This document shows, in pieces, positions 28,762 through 37,456 of a stretch of 64,000 bases of DNA (the stretch's first letter is position 1; every line of letters starts with the position of its first letter). Origin of the DNA: Jiella avicenniae (GTDB lineage: Bacteria; Pseudomonadota; Alphaproteobacteria; Rhizobiales; Rhizobiaceae); contig NZ_JAJUWU010000001.1 in assembly GCF_021390325.1 (NCBI RefSeq), positions 248,001 through 312,000 of the forward strand, in the 5' to 3' direction. The translations under genes and the position numbers were made by a program. Below the pieces are notes generated by a model. That model searched no databases. It had not been told where the DNA came from and saw only the letters and a list, made by a program, of their open reading frames with translations.

Positions 28762-30585
28762 CTACGTCGGTGCCGCCACCAGATGGCCGGCGCCGACGTC
28801 GACGAGCCGCACCCGGCGCGGCGGATCGCCCACCCGGCGCACCGGGCTGGGGATCTCGCTGACGGATCGCTCGAAGGCCGGGCGCCGGCGTGCCGGGTCG
28901 GGCTGCGGCACGGCGGCGATCAGACGCCTTGTATAGGGGTGCCTCGGATCGGCGAAGATCTGGTCGCGGGTGCCGGCTTCGACGATCTGGCCGAGATACA
29001 TCACCGCCACCCGGTCGGAGACGTTTTCCACCACCGCCATGTCGTGGGAGATGAACAGATAGGCGATGCCGAACTCGGACTGGAGTTCGCGCAGGAGCCG
29101 CAGCACCCGCGCCTGGACCGAGACGTCGAGGGCCGAGACGCTCTCGTCGGCGATGATCAGTTTCGGCCGGAGCGCCAGCGCCCGGGCGATGCAGATGCGC
29201 TGGCGCTGGCCGCCGGAAAATTCGTGCGGATAGCGGTCCATCTGGTCGGGCGAAAGGCCCACCCGCTCGAACAGGCCGGCGACGCGCTGGCGGCGTTCCT
29301 CGCGCCCGGCGATGGCATGGATGACCATCGGCTCGGCGACGAGATCGCCGACCCGCATGCGCGGATCGAGCGAAGCGAAGGGATCCTGGAAGATCATCTG
29401 CACGTCGCGGCGCAGCGCCTTGGTCTCGGCGCCGGTGTGCCCGGCCATGTTGCTCCCGCCGACGAGGATGTCGCCGCGATAGGGCACGAGGCCGGCCAGA
29501 GCCTTGGCCGTCGTCGACTTGCCGCAGCCGCTCTCGCCGACGAGCGACAGGGTTTCGCCCGGCATGATCTGGAAGGACACGCCGGCGACGGCGTGGACAT
29601 GCGCCTCGACCTTCGAGAGAAAGCCGCCCTTGACGTCGAACGTCACGTCGAGGCCGTCGACTTCGACGACGGGAACGGCACGGCCGCGGCTCATCGGCGC
29701 CCTGGTCCCGACGCGACCGTCGCCGCCGCCGATGCGCGGCACGGCGGCCAGAAGCTCCCGCGTATAGGCGTTCTTGGGGGCGGAGAAGATGTCGCCGACC
29801 GGCCCTTTTTCGACCATGCGCCCGTGCCGCATGACGATGACGCGGTCCGCCATCTCGGCGACGACGCCCATGTCGTGGGTGATCAGGATCAGCGCCGTGC
29901 CGAGTTCCTTCTGGAGGTCGCGCAGGAGTTCCAGCACCTCGCCCTGGACGGTCCCGTCGAGGGCCGTGGTCGGCTCGTCGGCGATCAGGACGTCGGGGCG
30001 AAGCGCGATCGCCATGGCGATCATCACCCTCTGGCGCATGCCGCCGGAGAGTTCGTGCGGATATTGCTTCAACCGGCCTTCGGCATCCGGGATGCGCACG
30101 GCCTGCAGCGCGTCGAGGGCCCGACGCTTCGCCTCGGCCCGGCCGATGCTCTCATGCGCCATGATCGCCTCGCCGAGCTGGCGACCGATGGAGAGCACCG
30201 GATTGAGCGAGGTCATCGGCTCCTGGAAGATCATCGCGATGCGGTTGCCGCGCACCCGGCGCATCTCGCCTTCCGACATCGCGGTCAGTTCGCTCTCGCC
30301 GAGCCGCACCGAGCCGCCGGCGACCCTGGCGCCCGGCTTCGGCAGGAGCCCCATGATCGCCAGCGAGGTCATCGACTTGCCGGAGCCGGATTCCCCCGCG
30401 ATCGACAACGTCTCGCCGCGCTTCAGCGCGAAGGAGAGGTTCGAGACGACCGGGCGAGGGCCGTCCTCGCCGGCGACGACGACGGTCAGGCCCTCGACGG
30501 CGAGAACCACGTCGCTGCGGACGGCCGGAGGATGCCGGCGTTCGCTCGTCATGGTCGGAATGAGGCTCATCGGATCGTCGGACAT
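28762..30585 (-). CDS. Dipeptide/amide-type ABC transporter, fused double ATP-binding protein
   Basis: A 607-residue fusion of two ABC ATPases (DppD-DppF type), so one chain supplies both nucleotide-binding sites of the importer. The first domain has Walker A GESGSGK (residues 64-70) and signature LSGGMRQRV; the second has GESGCGKS (350-357) and FSGGQRQRI. Each carries the family-typical C-terminal oligopeptide tail (PRHPYTRRLIAAVPQPDP). It is the last gene of the amiC-led operon, but a 304-base gap with a palindromic repeat pair separates it from the formamidase gene, so it may be expressed at a lower level. Confidence 0.92.
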   Translation of the reverse strand: MSDDPMSLIPTMTSERRHPPAVRSDVVLAVEGLTVVVAGEDGPRPVVSNLSFALKRGETLSIAGESGSGKSMTSLAIMGLLPKPGARVAGGSVRLGESELTAMSEGEMRRVRGNRIAMIFQEPMTSLNPVLSIGRQLGEAIMAHESIGRAEAKRRALDALQAVRIPDAEGRLKQYPHELSGGMRQRVMIAMAIALRPDVLIADEPTTALDGTVQGEVLELLRDLQKELGTALILITHDMGVVAEMADRVIVMRHGRMVEKGPVGDIFSAPKNAYTRELLAAVPRIGGGDGRVGTRAPMSRGRAVPVVEVDGLDVTFDVKGGFLSKVEAHVHAVAGVSFQIMPGETLSLVGESGCGKSTTAKALAGLVPYRGDILVGGSNMAGHTGAETKALRRDVQMIFQDPFASLDPRMRVGDLVAEPMVIHAIAGREERRQRVAGLFERVGLSPDQMDRYPHEFSGGQRQRICIARALALRPKLIIADESVSALDVSVQARVLRLLRELQSEFGIAYLFISHDMAVVENVSDRVAVMYLGQIVEAGTRDQIFADPRHPYTRRLIAAVPQPDPARRRPAFERSVSEIPSPVRRVGDPPRRVRLVDVGAGHLVAAPT

Positions 30586-30674
30586 CCTGCGTCCGTCTTT
30601 GACACCGCGACGGCGGCGCGGAGAGACGGGAGGCCTTCACTGACGACGTCGAGCCGTGTTCCAAAGCCGGCGCC

Positions 30675-30854
30675 GCGACCCCCCTCTGCCTTCCTGAGCC
30701 ATCGTCGAAGGGCGGGCATCTCCCCCGCAAGGGGGGAGATCGGCTGGCTGCAGGCTGTAGCGCCTGCCCTCCACGCTGCAGAATCGGCACTGTCATCGAC
30801 GCGCCTGATCTCCGCCCTTGCGGGGGAGATGGGCGGCAGCCCAGAGGGGGGTAC
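30675..30854. repeat. Paired CTCCCCC-type inverted repeat, copy 2
   Basis: Left arm about 30675-30740 (ACCCCCCTCTGCC ... ATCTCCCCCGCAAGGGGGGA) and right arm about 30808-30854 (GATCTCCGCCCTTGCGGGGG ... CAGAGGGGGGTA), facing each other as at 9948-10147. It fills most of the gap between the formamidase and ATPase genes. Confidence 0.75.
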
Positions 30855-30889
30855 CTCGCGCCGGCGCACGATCGGATTACGCGTTCCAG

Positions 30890-31834
30890 TCATTCGAAGA
30901 CGCAACGCGGGAAGTAGAACGACACGACCCAATTAGGCATGTCGACGATCTCGGAAATCCTGAGGTCGCCGCAGGTCGAGACCAGCATGTAGGCGTCGAC
31001 CGGATCCATCTGGTAGCGCCCGGCGAGAAGGTCGACCATCTGGGAGACCGCCGCTTTCGCGCCCTCCATCAGGTCCGGGCCGACGCCGGTGGTCACCTCG
31101 TAGCCCTTGGCGTCGAGATGGCGGGTCACCGGGCCTGGCGTCGTGAAGCGCGGCATCTTCAGCCTTGCGTCCTTGACGAGGTCGAGGGTCATGACCGTGT
31201 TCATCGGGCTCTCGATCGCCGTGCCGCAGACCTCGCCGTCGCCCTGCGCCGCATGGGTGTCGCCGACCGAGAAGAGGGCGCCCGCGACTTCGACCGGCAG
31301 GTAGAGCACCGTTCCCGCCGAAAGATCGCGGATGTCGAGATTGCCGCCGACCCGGCGGGGCGGGACGACCGAATGGTGGCCGGGCTCCGCCGGGGCGCAG
31401 CCGATCGTCCCGGCGAAGGGCTTCAGCGGCACGCGCCCGTTCTTGCCGAACAGGGCCGGCTCGAGCGTGTCGGGGTCATATTTCCAGATGGTGAGCGCCG
31501 GCTCCTTGAAGTCGTCGGCAAGGAGCCCGAAGCCGGGGATGTTCGCCGTCCAGCCGAAGCCCGAGGGCTTGAAGCTCTCGATGGTGATCTTCAGGGCATC
31601 GCCCGGCTCCGCCCCTTCGACGAAGATCGGCCCGGTGACAGGGTTGATCTTGCCGAAGTCGACGGTCTTCACGTCCTCGACGGTACTCTCCGGCGAGAAC
31701 TGCCCGCCGGAGGAATCGAGGCACTCGAACTCGATGGTCGAGCCGGGGGCGACGCGTGCCGCCGGCTCGAACGCGTTGTCCCAGCCGAAATGATGCTGGT
31801 GGCGATGGATCGTATAGTCGCAGTTGGTGCACAT
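30890..31834 (-). CDS. fmdA: Acetamidase/formamidase family protein
   Basis: A 314-residue FmdA/AmdA-type amidase that hydrolyses formamide, acetamide or another small amide to ammonia and the acid in the cytoplasm. HHFGWDNAFEPAARVAPGS is the characteristic N-terminus; GDTHAAQGDGEVCGTAIE carries the conserved aspartate/histidine/glutamate set of the active site. The ATG overlaps the stop codon of the binding-protein gene by one base (TAATG), so the two are coupled. Its position inside a transporter operon led by AmiC/AmiR-like genes suggests that the imported substrate is an amide. Confidence 0.88.
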   Translation of the reverse strand: MCTNCDYTIHRHQHHFGWDNAFEPAARVAPGSTIEFECLDSSGGQFSPESTVEDVKTVDFGKINPVTGPIFVEGAEPGDALKITIESFKPSGFGWTANIPGFGLLADDFKEPALTIWKYDPDTLEPALFGKNGRVPLKPFAGTIGCAPAEPGHHSVVPPRRVGGNLDIRDLSAGTVLYLPVEVAGALFSVGDTHAAQGDGEVCGTAIESPMNTVMTLDLVKDARLKMPRFTTPGPVTRHLDAKGYEVTTGVGPDLMEGAKAAVSQMVDLLAGRYQMDPVDAYMLVSTCGDLRISEIVDMPNWVVSFYFPRCVFE

Positions 31835-33498
31835 TATTTCACGTAGACGTAGTCGTAGTTGATCGGGATGTGGACCGGATCGACATAGAGATCGTCGGCG
31901 CCACCCATGCGCGGCGACTTCATGGTGAAGCGCTGTTCGTTGAACACCGGCACCCACGGCGCGTCGGCCATCACCTTGCCGTAGATGTCGCTCCACATCG
32001 CGTCGCGCTCGTCCTTCTTCGCCGGATCGACGATCGAGTCCGCCTCGGCGGCCTCCTTGTCGAGATCCTCGTTGCAGTACCAGGACCAGTTCCAGCCGCC
32101 GGGCACCGCACCCGCGCAGCCGAGGATCGGCCCGTAGAAGTTCGACGGATCGGGGAAGTCGGCGATCCAGGCCATGCCGCCCGACCAGATCATCGGCGCC
32201 TGGTCCTTGGCGCCGCCGGCGGCGATGACGTTGGCCTGGGCGAGCGACTGGATGTCCGCCTTGATGCCGATCTGCGAAAGATCCTGCTGGATCGCCTGGG
32301 CGATGCGCGGGTTCGGATCGGTGTTCATGACGTAGAGTTCCGTCTCGAACCCGTCCGGGAAGCCGGCCTCGGCCAGCATCGCCTTGGCCCTCTCCGGGTC
32401 GTGGGGATAGCCCTTGAAGCTCTCGTCGTAGCCCGGCATCGAGGGCGGCAGCGGCTGGTTGGCCGGGATCGCCCGATTGTTGATCATCTGGACGATGCGG
32501 TCCTTGTCGATCGCCATGTTGACCGCCTCGCGCACTTCCTTCTTGTCGAAGGGCGGCATGGTGACGTTCATGGTGATGTAGCCGGTCTGCAACTGGCCGC
32601 CCTCGACGACGCGGGCCTTCTGCTCGGGATCGGCCATCACCTCCTGGAACTTCGCCGGCGGGATGCCGTCGCCGGGAATGTCGACCTCGCCCTTCTGCAG
32701 GCGCAAGAGGGCGACGATCGGCTCCTGGCCGATCTCGAAGGTGATCTGGTCGAGATAGGGAACGCCGTCGCGCCAGTAGTCCGCGTTCTTTTCGAACACC
32801 AGCTTCTGGCCGATCGTCCAGTCGGCCAGCTTGAAGGCGCCGGTGCCGACCGGGTGGTGGCCGAAATCAGCGCCGTATTCCTCGACCGCCTCCTGCGGCA
32901 CGACGGAGGCGAAGTTCAGCGCCATCACGTGCAGGAAGGTTGCATCCGGCCGCGACAGGGTGATCTTCACGGTCTGCGGGTCGACGACTTCGACGCCGGA
33001 GAGGCCGTCGGCCGTGCCGGCGGCAACCTCCTCATAGCCCTTGATCGAGCCGAAGAAGCCGGCGCCCGGCGACTGGGTCTTCGGGTCGGTGACCCGGTCG
33101 AGGGAGTATTTGACGTCCTTGGCCGTCATCTCCCGGCCGTTGTGGAACTTGACGCCCGTCTTCAGATGGAAGGTGAAGACCGTGCCGTCCTCGGAGATCT
33201 CGTAGCTTTCCGCCAGAGCCGGGCGAAGCTCGGTCGTGCCCGGAACGTAGTCCATCATCGCATCGAACAGGCTCTTGATCATCGACCAGTTCTGCCAGTC
33301 GTAGCCGATCGCCGGATCGAGGGTGGAGACGTCGTCCTTGTAGGTGACGACGATGGAACCGCCTTCCTTGGCGCTCGGGTCGGGCTGGTACTCGGCGGTC
33401 TTGGCGCCGGCCCCGCCGCCGTCCTGGGCAAAAGCGGGGGCGGAGAGGCCGACGGCGAGGCCGAGCGCGAGGGCGGTGGACGACAGGAAGGCTTTCAT
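31834..33498 (-). CDS. ABC transporter periplasmic binding protein, family 5 (peptide/amide)
   Basis: A 554-residue solute-binding protein of the SBP_bac_5 group. A Sec signal peptide ends at AFA-Q (residue 24). The family fingerprint appears in LRPALAESYEISEDGTVFTF and LKTGVKFHNGREMTAKDVKYSLDR. It captures a peptide-like or amide ligand in the periplasm and delivers it to the two permeases encoded just upstream. The linked formamidase favours a short amide, but peptides are the usual ligands of the family. Confidence 0.92.
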   Translation of the reverse strand: MKAFLSSTALALGLAVGLSAPAFAQDGGGAGAKTAEYQPDPSAKEGGSIVVTYKDDVSTLDPAIGYDWQNWSMIKSLFDAMMDYVPGTTELRPALAESYEISEDGTVFTFHLKTGVKFHNGREMTAKDVKYSLDRVTDPKTQSPGAGFFGSIKGYEEVAAGTADGLSGVEVVDPQTVKITLSRPDATFLHVMALNFASVVPQEAVEEYGADFGHHPVGTGAFKLADWTIGQKLVFEKNADYWRDGVPYLDQITFEIGQEPIVALLRLQKGEVDIPGDGIPPAKFQEVMADPEQKARVVEGGQLQTGYITMNVTMPPFDKKEVREAVNMAIDKDRIVQMINNRAIPANQPLPPSMPGYDESFKGYPHDPERAKAMLAEAGFPDGFETELYVMNTDPNPRIAQAIQQDLSQIGIKADIQSLAQANVIAAGGAKDQAPMIWSGGMAWIADFPDPSNFYGPILGCAGAVPGGWNWSWYCNEDLDKEAAEADSIVDPAKKDERDAMWSDIYGKVMADAPWVPVFNEQRFTMKSPRMGGADDLYVDPVHIPINYDYVYVK

Positions 33499-33517
33499 GC
33501 GGCGGTCCTTTCCGGGG

Positions 33518-34438
<921 letters not shown>

Positions 34439-35362
34439 TCACATCCTCCCCGTCTGGGTCGGGTCGAGAATGTCGCGCAGCGCGTCGCCGACGAGGTTGA
34501 AGGCGAGGGCAAGCGCGAGGATCGCCGCTCCGGGAAAGAACACCAGCCAGGGGGCGGCCTGGAAGTAGGTCTGGTTCTCGAAGATGATGTTGCCCCAGGA
34601 GGGCGTCGGCGGCTGAACGCCGACGCCGAGATAGGAGAGCGTCGCTTCCAAAAGCACCGTCGTCGAGATGCCGAGGGTGCCCCAGACGATGATTGTCGGC
34701 AGAAGATGCGGCAGGATGTGGCGGAAGAGGATGCGCGGCGTGCCGGCGCCCATCGAGCGCTCGGCCTCGATGAACTCGCGGCGCGACAGCGACGAGGTCT
34801 CGGTATAGACCACGCGCGCCGTCTGCACCCAGTTGACCAGCGCGATCACCATGGCGACGATCCACAGGCTGGGTGAGAGGATCGCGGCGAGGCAGATGGC
34901 CAGAAGCAGCGCCGGAAAGGCCATCATCAGATCGGTAAAACGCATCAGGATGGTGCCGATCCAGCCGCGGTAGAAGCCTGCCGTCACGCCGATCAGCGTG
35001 CCGATGACGAGCGCGATGCCGTTGGCGACGACGCCGATGATCAGCGAGGTGCGGGCGCCGTAGAGGATGCGGGTGAGAAGGTCGCGGCCGAGGAGGTCGG
35101 TGCCGAGCAGGAATTTTTCGCCCGGCGGCATCGGTGCGCCCTCCAGCGTCAGGCCGTCGAACATCTGGTCGTCCGGCGTGAAAGCCGTCAGATAAGGCGC
35201 GAAGATCGCCCCGCCGACGGTGGCGAGGATGATGGCGATGCCGAGAACCGCCAGCGGCCGGCGGATCAGCCTCGCGAAGACGCCGCGCCGTGCCGGCCGG
35301 GCTGCCGGGGAGGCGGCCGGCCCGGTGGCGAGGGCCGCGTCACTTTGCGACGGGCTGCTCAC
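34439..35362 (-). CDS. ABC transporter permease, DppC type
   Basis: A 307-residue permease with six membrane segments; an alanine/proline-rich N-terminal tail precedes the first. FLLGTDLLGRDLLTRILYGAR is the DppC signature and REFIEAERSMGAGTPRILFR is the EAA loop. The GTG start overlaps the 3' end of the amiR-like gene by 23 bases, placing the transporter directly under the AmiC/AmiR-type control genes. Confidence 0.92.
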   Translation of the reverse strand: MSSPSQSDAALATGPAASPAARPARRGVFARLIRRPLAVLGIAIILATVGGAIFAPYLTAFTPDDQMFDGLTLEGAPMPPGEKFLLGTDLLGRDLLTRILYGARTSLIIGVVANGIALVIGTLIGVTAGFYRGWIGTILMRFTDLMMAFPALLLAICLAAILSPSLWIVAMVIALVNWVQTARVVYTETSSLSRREFIEAERSMGAGTPRILFRHILPHLLPTIIVWGTLGISTTVLLEATLSYLGVGVQPPTPSWGNIIFENQTYFQAAPWLVFFPGAAILALALAFNLVGDALRDILDPTQTGRM

Positions 35363-35942
35363 GGCGCTCTCCCCGTTCGAGTTCGACGATGCGGCGGGCT
35401 GCCTCCTCGATCGTCACCTGCCAGGTCATGGCCAGCGCCCGAAGCTGGCCGTAGGCCCGCTCCTCGCCGACGCCGCCGGCCGACAGCGCGACGACGGCCT
35501 TGACGATGGTCTGGCGTTCGGAGACGCGGCTTCGAAGCGTCTCGACCTCCGCCGCAAGGGCCCGCCGCGCCTCGAAGCCGCGGCGGGCGATGAGGAGGGC
35601 GGCATAGATGCCGGAATTGCCGACCGGCTTGACCAGATGGCTGTCGGCGCCGGCGGCGAGCGCCCATTCGATTCGGCCCGGCGCTTCCGAACCGATCATG
35701 GCGATCAGCGGCATCGGCGCCTCGCCGGGCTTCCAGGGGAATTGATCGTCGAAGCCGAGATCGGCGTCGAAGAAGCAGAAATCCGCGCCGAGCGCTTCGG
35801 CCGGCAGCTCCGGCCAGACCTCGACGGCAACGAGCCCGATGGCGGTAAGCTGGCGCATCAGCGGCGCCGTCGCGGGGTGGGGCCGGTGCAGCACGTAGGC
35901 GGTCGCACCGCCGAGATTGGGAATGCGGGCGCGCCGGGTCAC
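35340..35942 (-). CDS. amiR: AmiR-like ANTAR-domain antitermination regulator
   Basis: A 200-residue regulator with a degenerate receiver-like N-domain (DADLGFDDQF, LVKPVGNSGI; no phosphorylatable aspartate pocket is evident), a coiled coil near ALAAEVETLRSRVSERQTIV, and a C-terminal ANTAR RNA-binding domain (AYGQLRALAMTWQVTIEEAARRIV). In the amidase system of Pseudomonas, AmiR binds leader RNA and prevents termination when AmiC releases it. The GTG start overlaps the stop of amiC (GTGA), as in the Pseudomonas pair. The hairpin before amiC is its likely target. Confidence 0.87.
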   Translation of the reverse strand: MTRRARIPNLGGATAYVLHRPHPATAPLMRQLTAIGLVAVEVWPELPAEALGADFCFFDADLGFDDQFPWKPGEAPMPLIAMIGSEAPGRIEWALAAGADSHLVKPVGNSGIYAALLIARRGFEARRALAAEVETLRSRVSERQTIVKAVVALSAGGVGEERAYGQLRALAMTWQVTIEEAARRIVELERGERREQPVAK

Positions 35943-37084
35943 GAGACGGCTCTCAGACTGGGCCGGCCGAAGACGCGGGCGGGGTCGTAGCGCGACAGAT
36001 AGGGGTCCGGCGAAACGACAGCGGGGCTCTCTTCGACCACCTCGAAGCGGCCGCCCCGCGCGCGGGCGATCTTCACCGGCAGGCTGGCATGCTGGTTCGC
36101 CGGGTCGATGGCGATGCGGCCATAGGGCGTCGCGAAGTGCCGGCCCGAAAAGGCCGGCCGCGGGGCCTCCGCCGCCGCGCCCGCCGCATCGAGAAGATCG
36201 GCGAGGACGATCACCGCGCTGTGGGCCGCGACGTAGAAGGAGGAGGCGGCGTTCTCCGGCGCACTGCCCCGGCCCGGTCCTATCGCCCGCTCCTTGCTCG
36301 CGGCGCCCGGTTCCGGCGCGAACCACGGGCCGACCGAAAGATGGCCTTCGGCCGCCGGGCCGATCGCCGGCAGCTCGATTTCGGTCAGGTTGCAGGACAG
36401 GATCGGGCAGCGCTCCGGCGTGAAGTGCCCATCCTCCTCGCCGAGCCGGCCATAGGCCTCGAAGAAGGCGTAGGAGGAGGGGCCGATGAGGTTGTTGAGG
36501 ATGAAGTTCGGCCGGCTTGCCCGGATCTCGGCGATCAGCCGGCTCACATCCGTGTCGCCGAGCGGCAGGTAGCGCTCGCCGAGCACTTCGCCGCCCGCGT
36601 CGCCGATGACGTCCCGGGCGACGCGGTTGGTCTCCCAGCCCCAGATGTAGTTCGAGCCGAGGAGGAAGCCGTTGCGGCCGAAGCGGGGGATGACGTGGGC
36701 GAGCAGCGGCACGAGGTGCTGGTTCGGGCAGGCATGCATGTAGACGACCTGCTCGTTCGCCTCGAACCCCTCGTAGGGGCAGGGATACCAGAGCATGCCG
36801 CCGAATTTCTCCAGCACCGGGATCACCTCCTTGCGGCTCAAGGAGGTGGTGCAGCCGACGACGTGCCGTGCCGAGGAGTCGCGGAAGATCTCCGCGCAGA
36901 GCGGCGCGTAGCGATCGGTCTTGCCCTCCGGATCGCGGGCGACGGGTTGGAAAGCGACGGTGCGGCGATCGTCGGCGTTGACGGCGGCGATCCCGGCCTC
37001 GGCACCGGCCTTCGAGGCGGCCGAAAGCAGCTGGTAGTTGCCGGAGCAGGAAAACAGCAGACCGAGTTCGACGCGTCGCTTCAA
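35939..37084 (-). CDS. amiC: AmiC-like amide sensor, periplasmic-binding-protein fold
   Basis: A 381-residue ligand-binding protein of the AmiC/Peripla_BP_6 family without a signal peptide, so it is cytoplasmic. It starts VELGLLFSCSGNYQLL and has SRKEVIPVLEKFGGMLWYP and LGSNYIWGWETNR, regions shared with AmiC and urea/amide binding proteins. It is inferred to hold AmiR inactive until an amide binds. The start is TTG with GAGAGG six bases upstream; no ATG is available. Being first in the operon, after a strong leader hairpin, matches an autoregulated antitermination circuit. Confidence 0.87.
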   Translation of the reverse strand: MKRRVELGLLFSCSGNYQLLSAASKAGAEAGIAAVNADDRRTVAFQPVARDPEGKTDRYAPLCAEIFRDSSARHVVGCTTSLSRKEVIPVLEKFGGMLWYPCPYEGFEANEQVVYMHACPNQHLVPLLAHVIPRFGRNGFLLGSNYIWGWETNRVARDVIGDAGGEVLGERYLPLGDTDVSRLIAEIRASRPNFILNNLIGPSSYAFFEAYGRLGEEDGHFTPERCPILSCNLTEIELPAIGPAAEGHLSVGPWFAPEPGAASKERAIGPGRGSAPENAASSFYVAAHSAVIVLADLLDAAGAAAEAPRPAFSGRHFATPYGRIAIDPANQHASLPVKIARARGGRFEVVEESPAVVSPDPYLSRYDPARVFGRPSLRAVS

Positions 37085-37106
37085 GCGGGACCTCTCTCAA
37101 ACGAAA

Positions 37107-37152
37107 GCCCCGCATGGCATCGGCGCGAAATTGCGCCGATGCCATGCGGGGC
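37107..37152 (-). terminator. Perfect 20-bp leader hairpin before amiC (attenuator candidate)
   Basis: The arms 37107-37126 and 37133-37152 are perfectly complementary over 20 bp, with a six-base loop. On the - strand the stem is followed by TTTCGTTTG, so it resembles an intrinsic terminator 22 bases upstream of the amiC start codon. A smaller hairpin (CCGGCG-TGAAG-CGCCGG, 37163-37179) precedes it. This two-hairpin layout fits an ANTAR antitermination leader, but the loops do not match the A..G.. hexaloop consensus. Confidence 0.75.
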
Positions 37153-37191
37153 CTGAATGCCGCCGGCGCTTCACGCCGGTATGTCTGACGG

Positions 37192-37219
37192 AGACTACCA
37201 GCCGGGATCGCTCTGTCAA
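37192..37219 (-). promoter_or_regulatory. Candidate sigma-70 promoter of the amiC operon
   Basis: On the - strand, TTGACA (37219-37214) and TAGTCT (37197-37192) are separated by 16 bases. The predicted transcript start, near 37185, gives a leader of about 100 bases that contains both hairpins before amiC. Confidence 0.5.
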
Positions 37220-37382
37220 TCCGTAATCAATTTCGCGCCTGCGCATTATTTGGGCAGACCCGATTGCGCTCCCGAGATCTCGACCGGGACGGTGGGCCGC
37301 GATGACAAGCCGGGCGCGACCGAAGAGACCGCGACCGGCCTTCGCGTCCCGATGCGCGCCCGCCCGGGGCCGGATCGGTCGC

Positions 37383-37420
37383 AAAAGAAAACGGGCGCCG
37401 TCCGGGGATGGACGACGCCC
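37383..37420 (-). terminator. Intrinsic terminator after the four-repeat protein gene
   Basis: On the - strand an 11-bp stem (GGGCGTCGTCC / GGACGGCGCCC, one G-U pair, loop ATCCCC) is followed by GTTTTCTTTTG. It begins 37 bases after the stop codon of the gene ending at 37457 and separates it from the amiC operon. Confidence 0.85.
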
Positions 37421-37456
37421 GCTGTCTCGTTGCTGGTCGCGAATGCGGGTCGGGCG

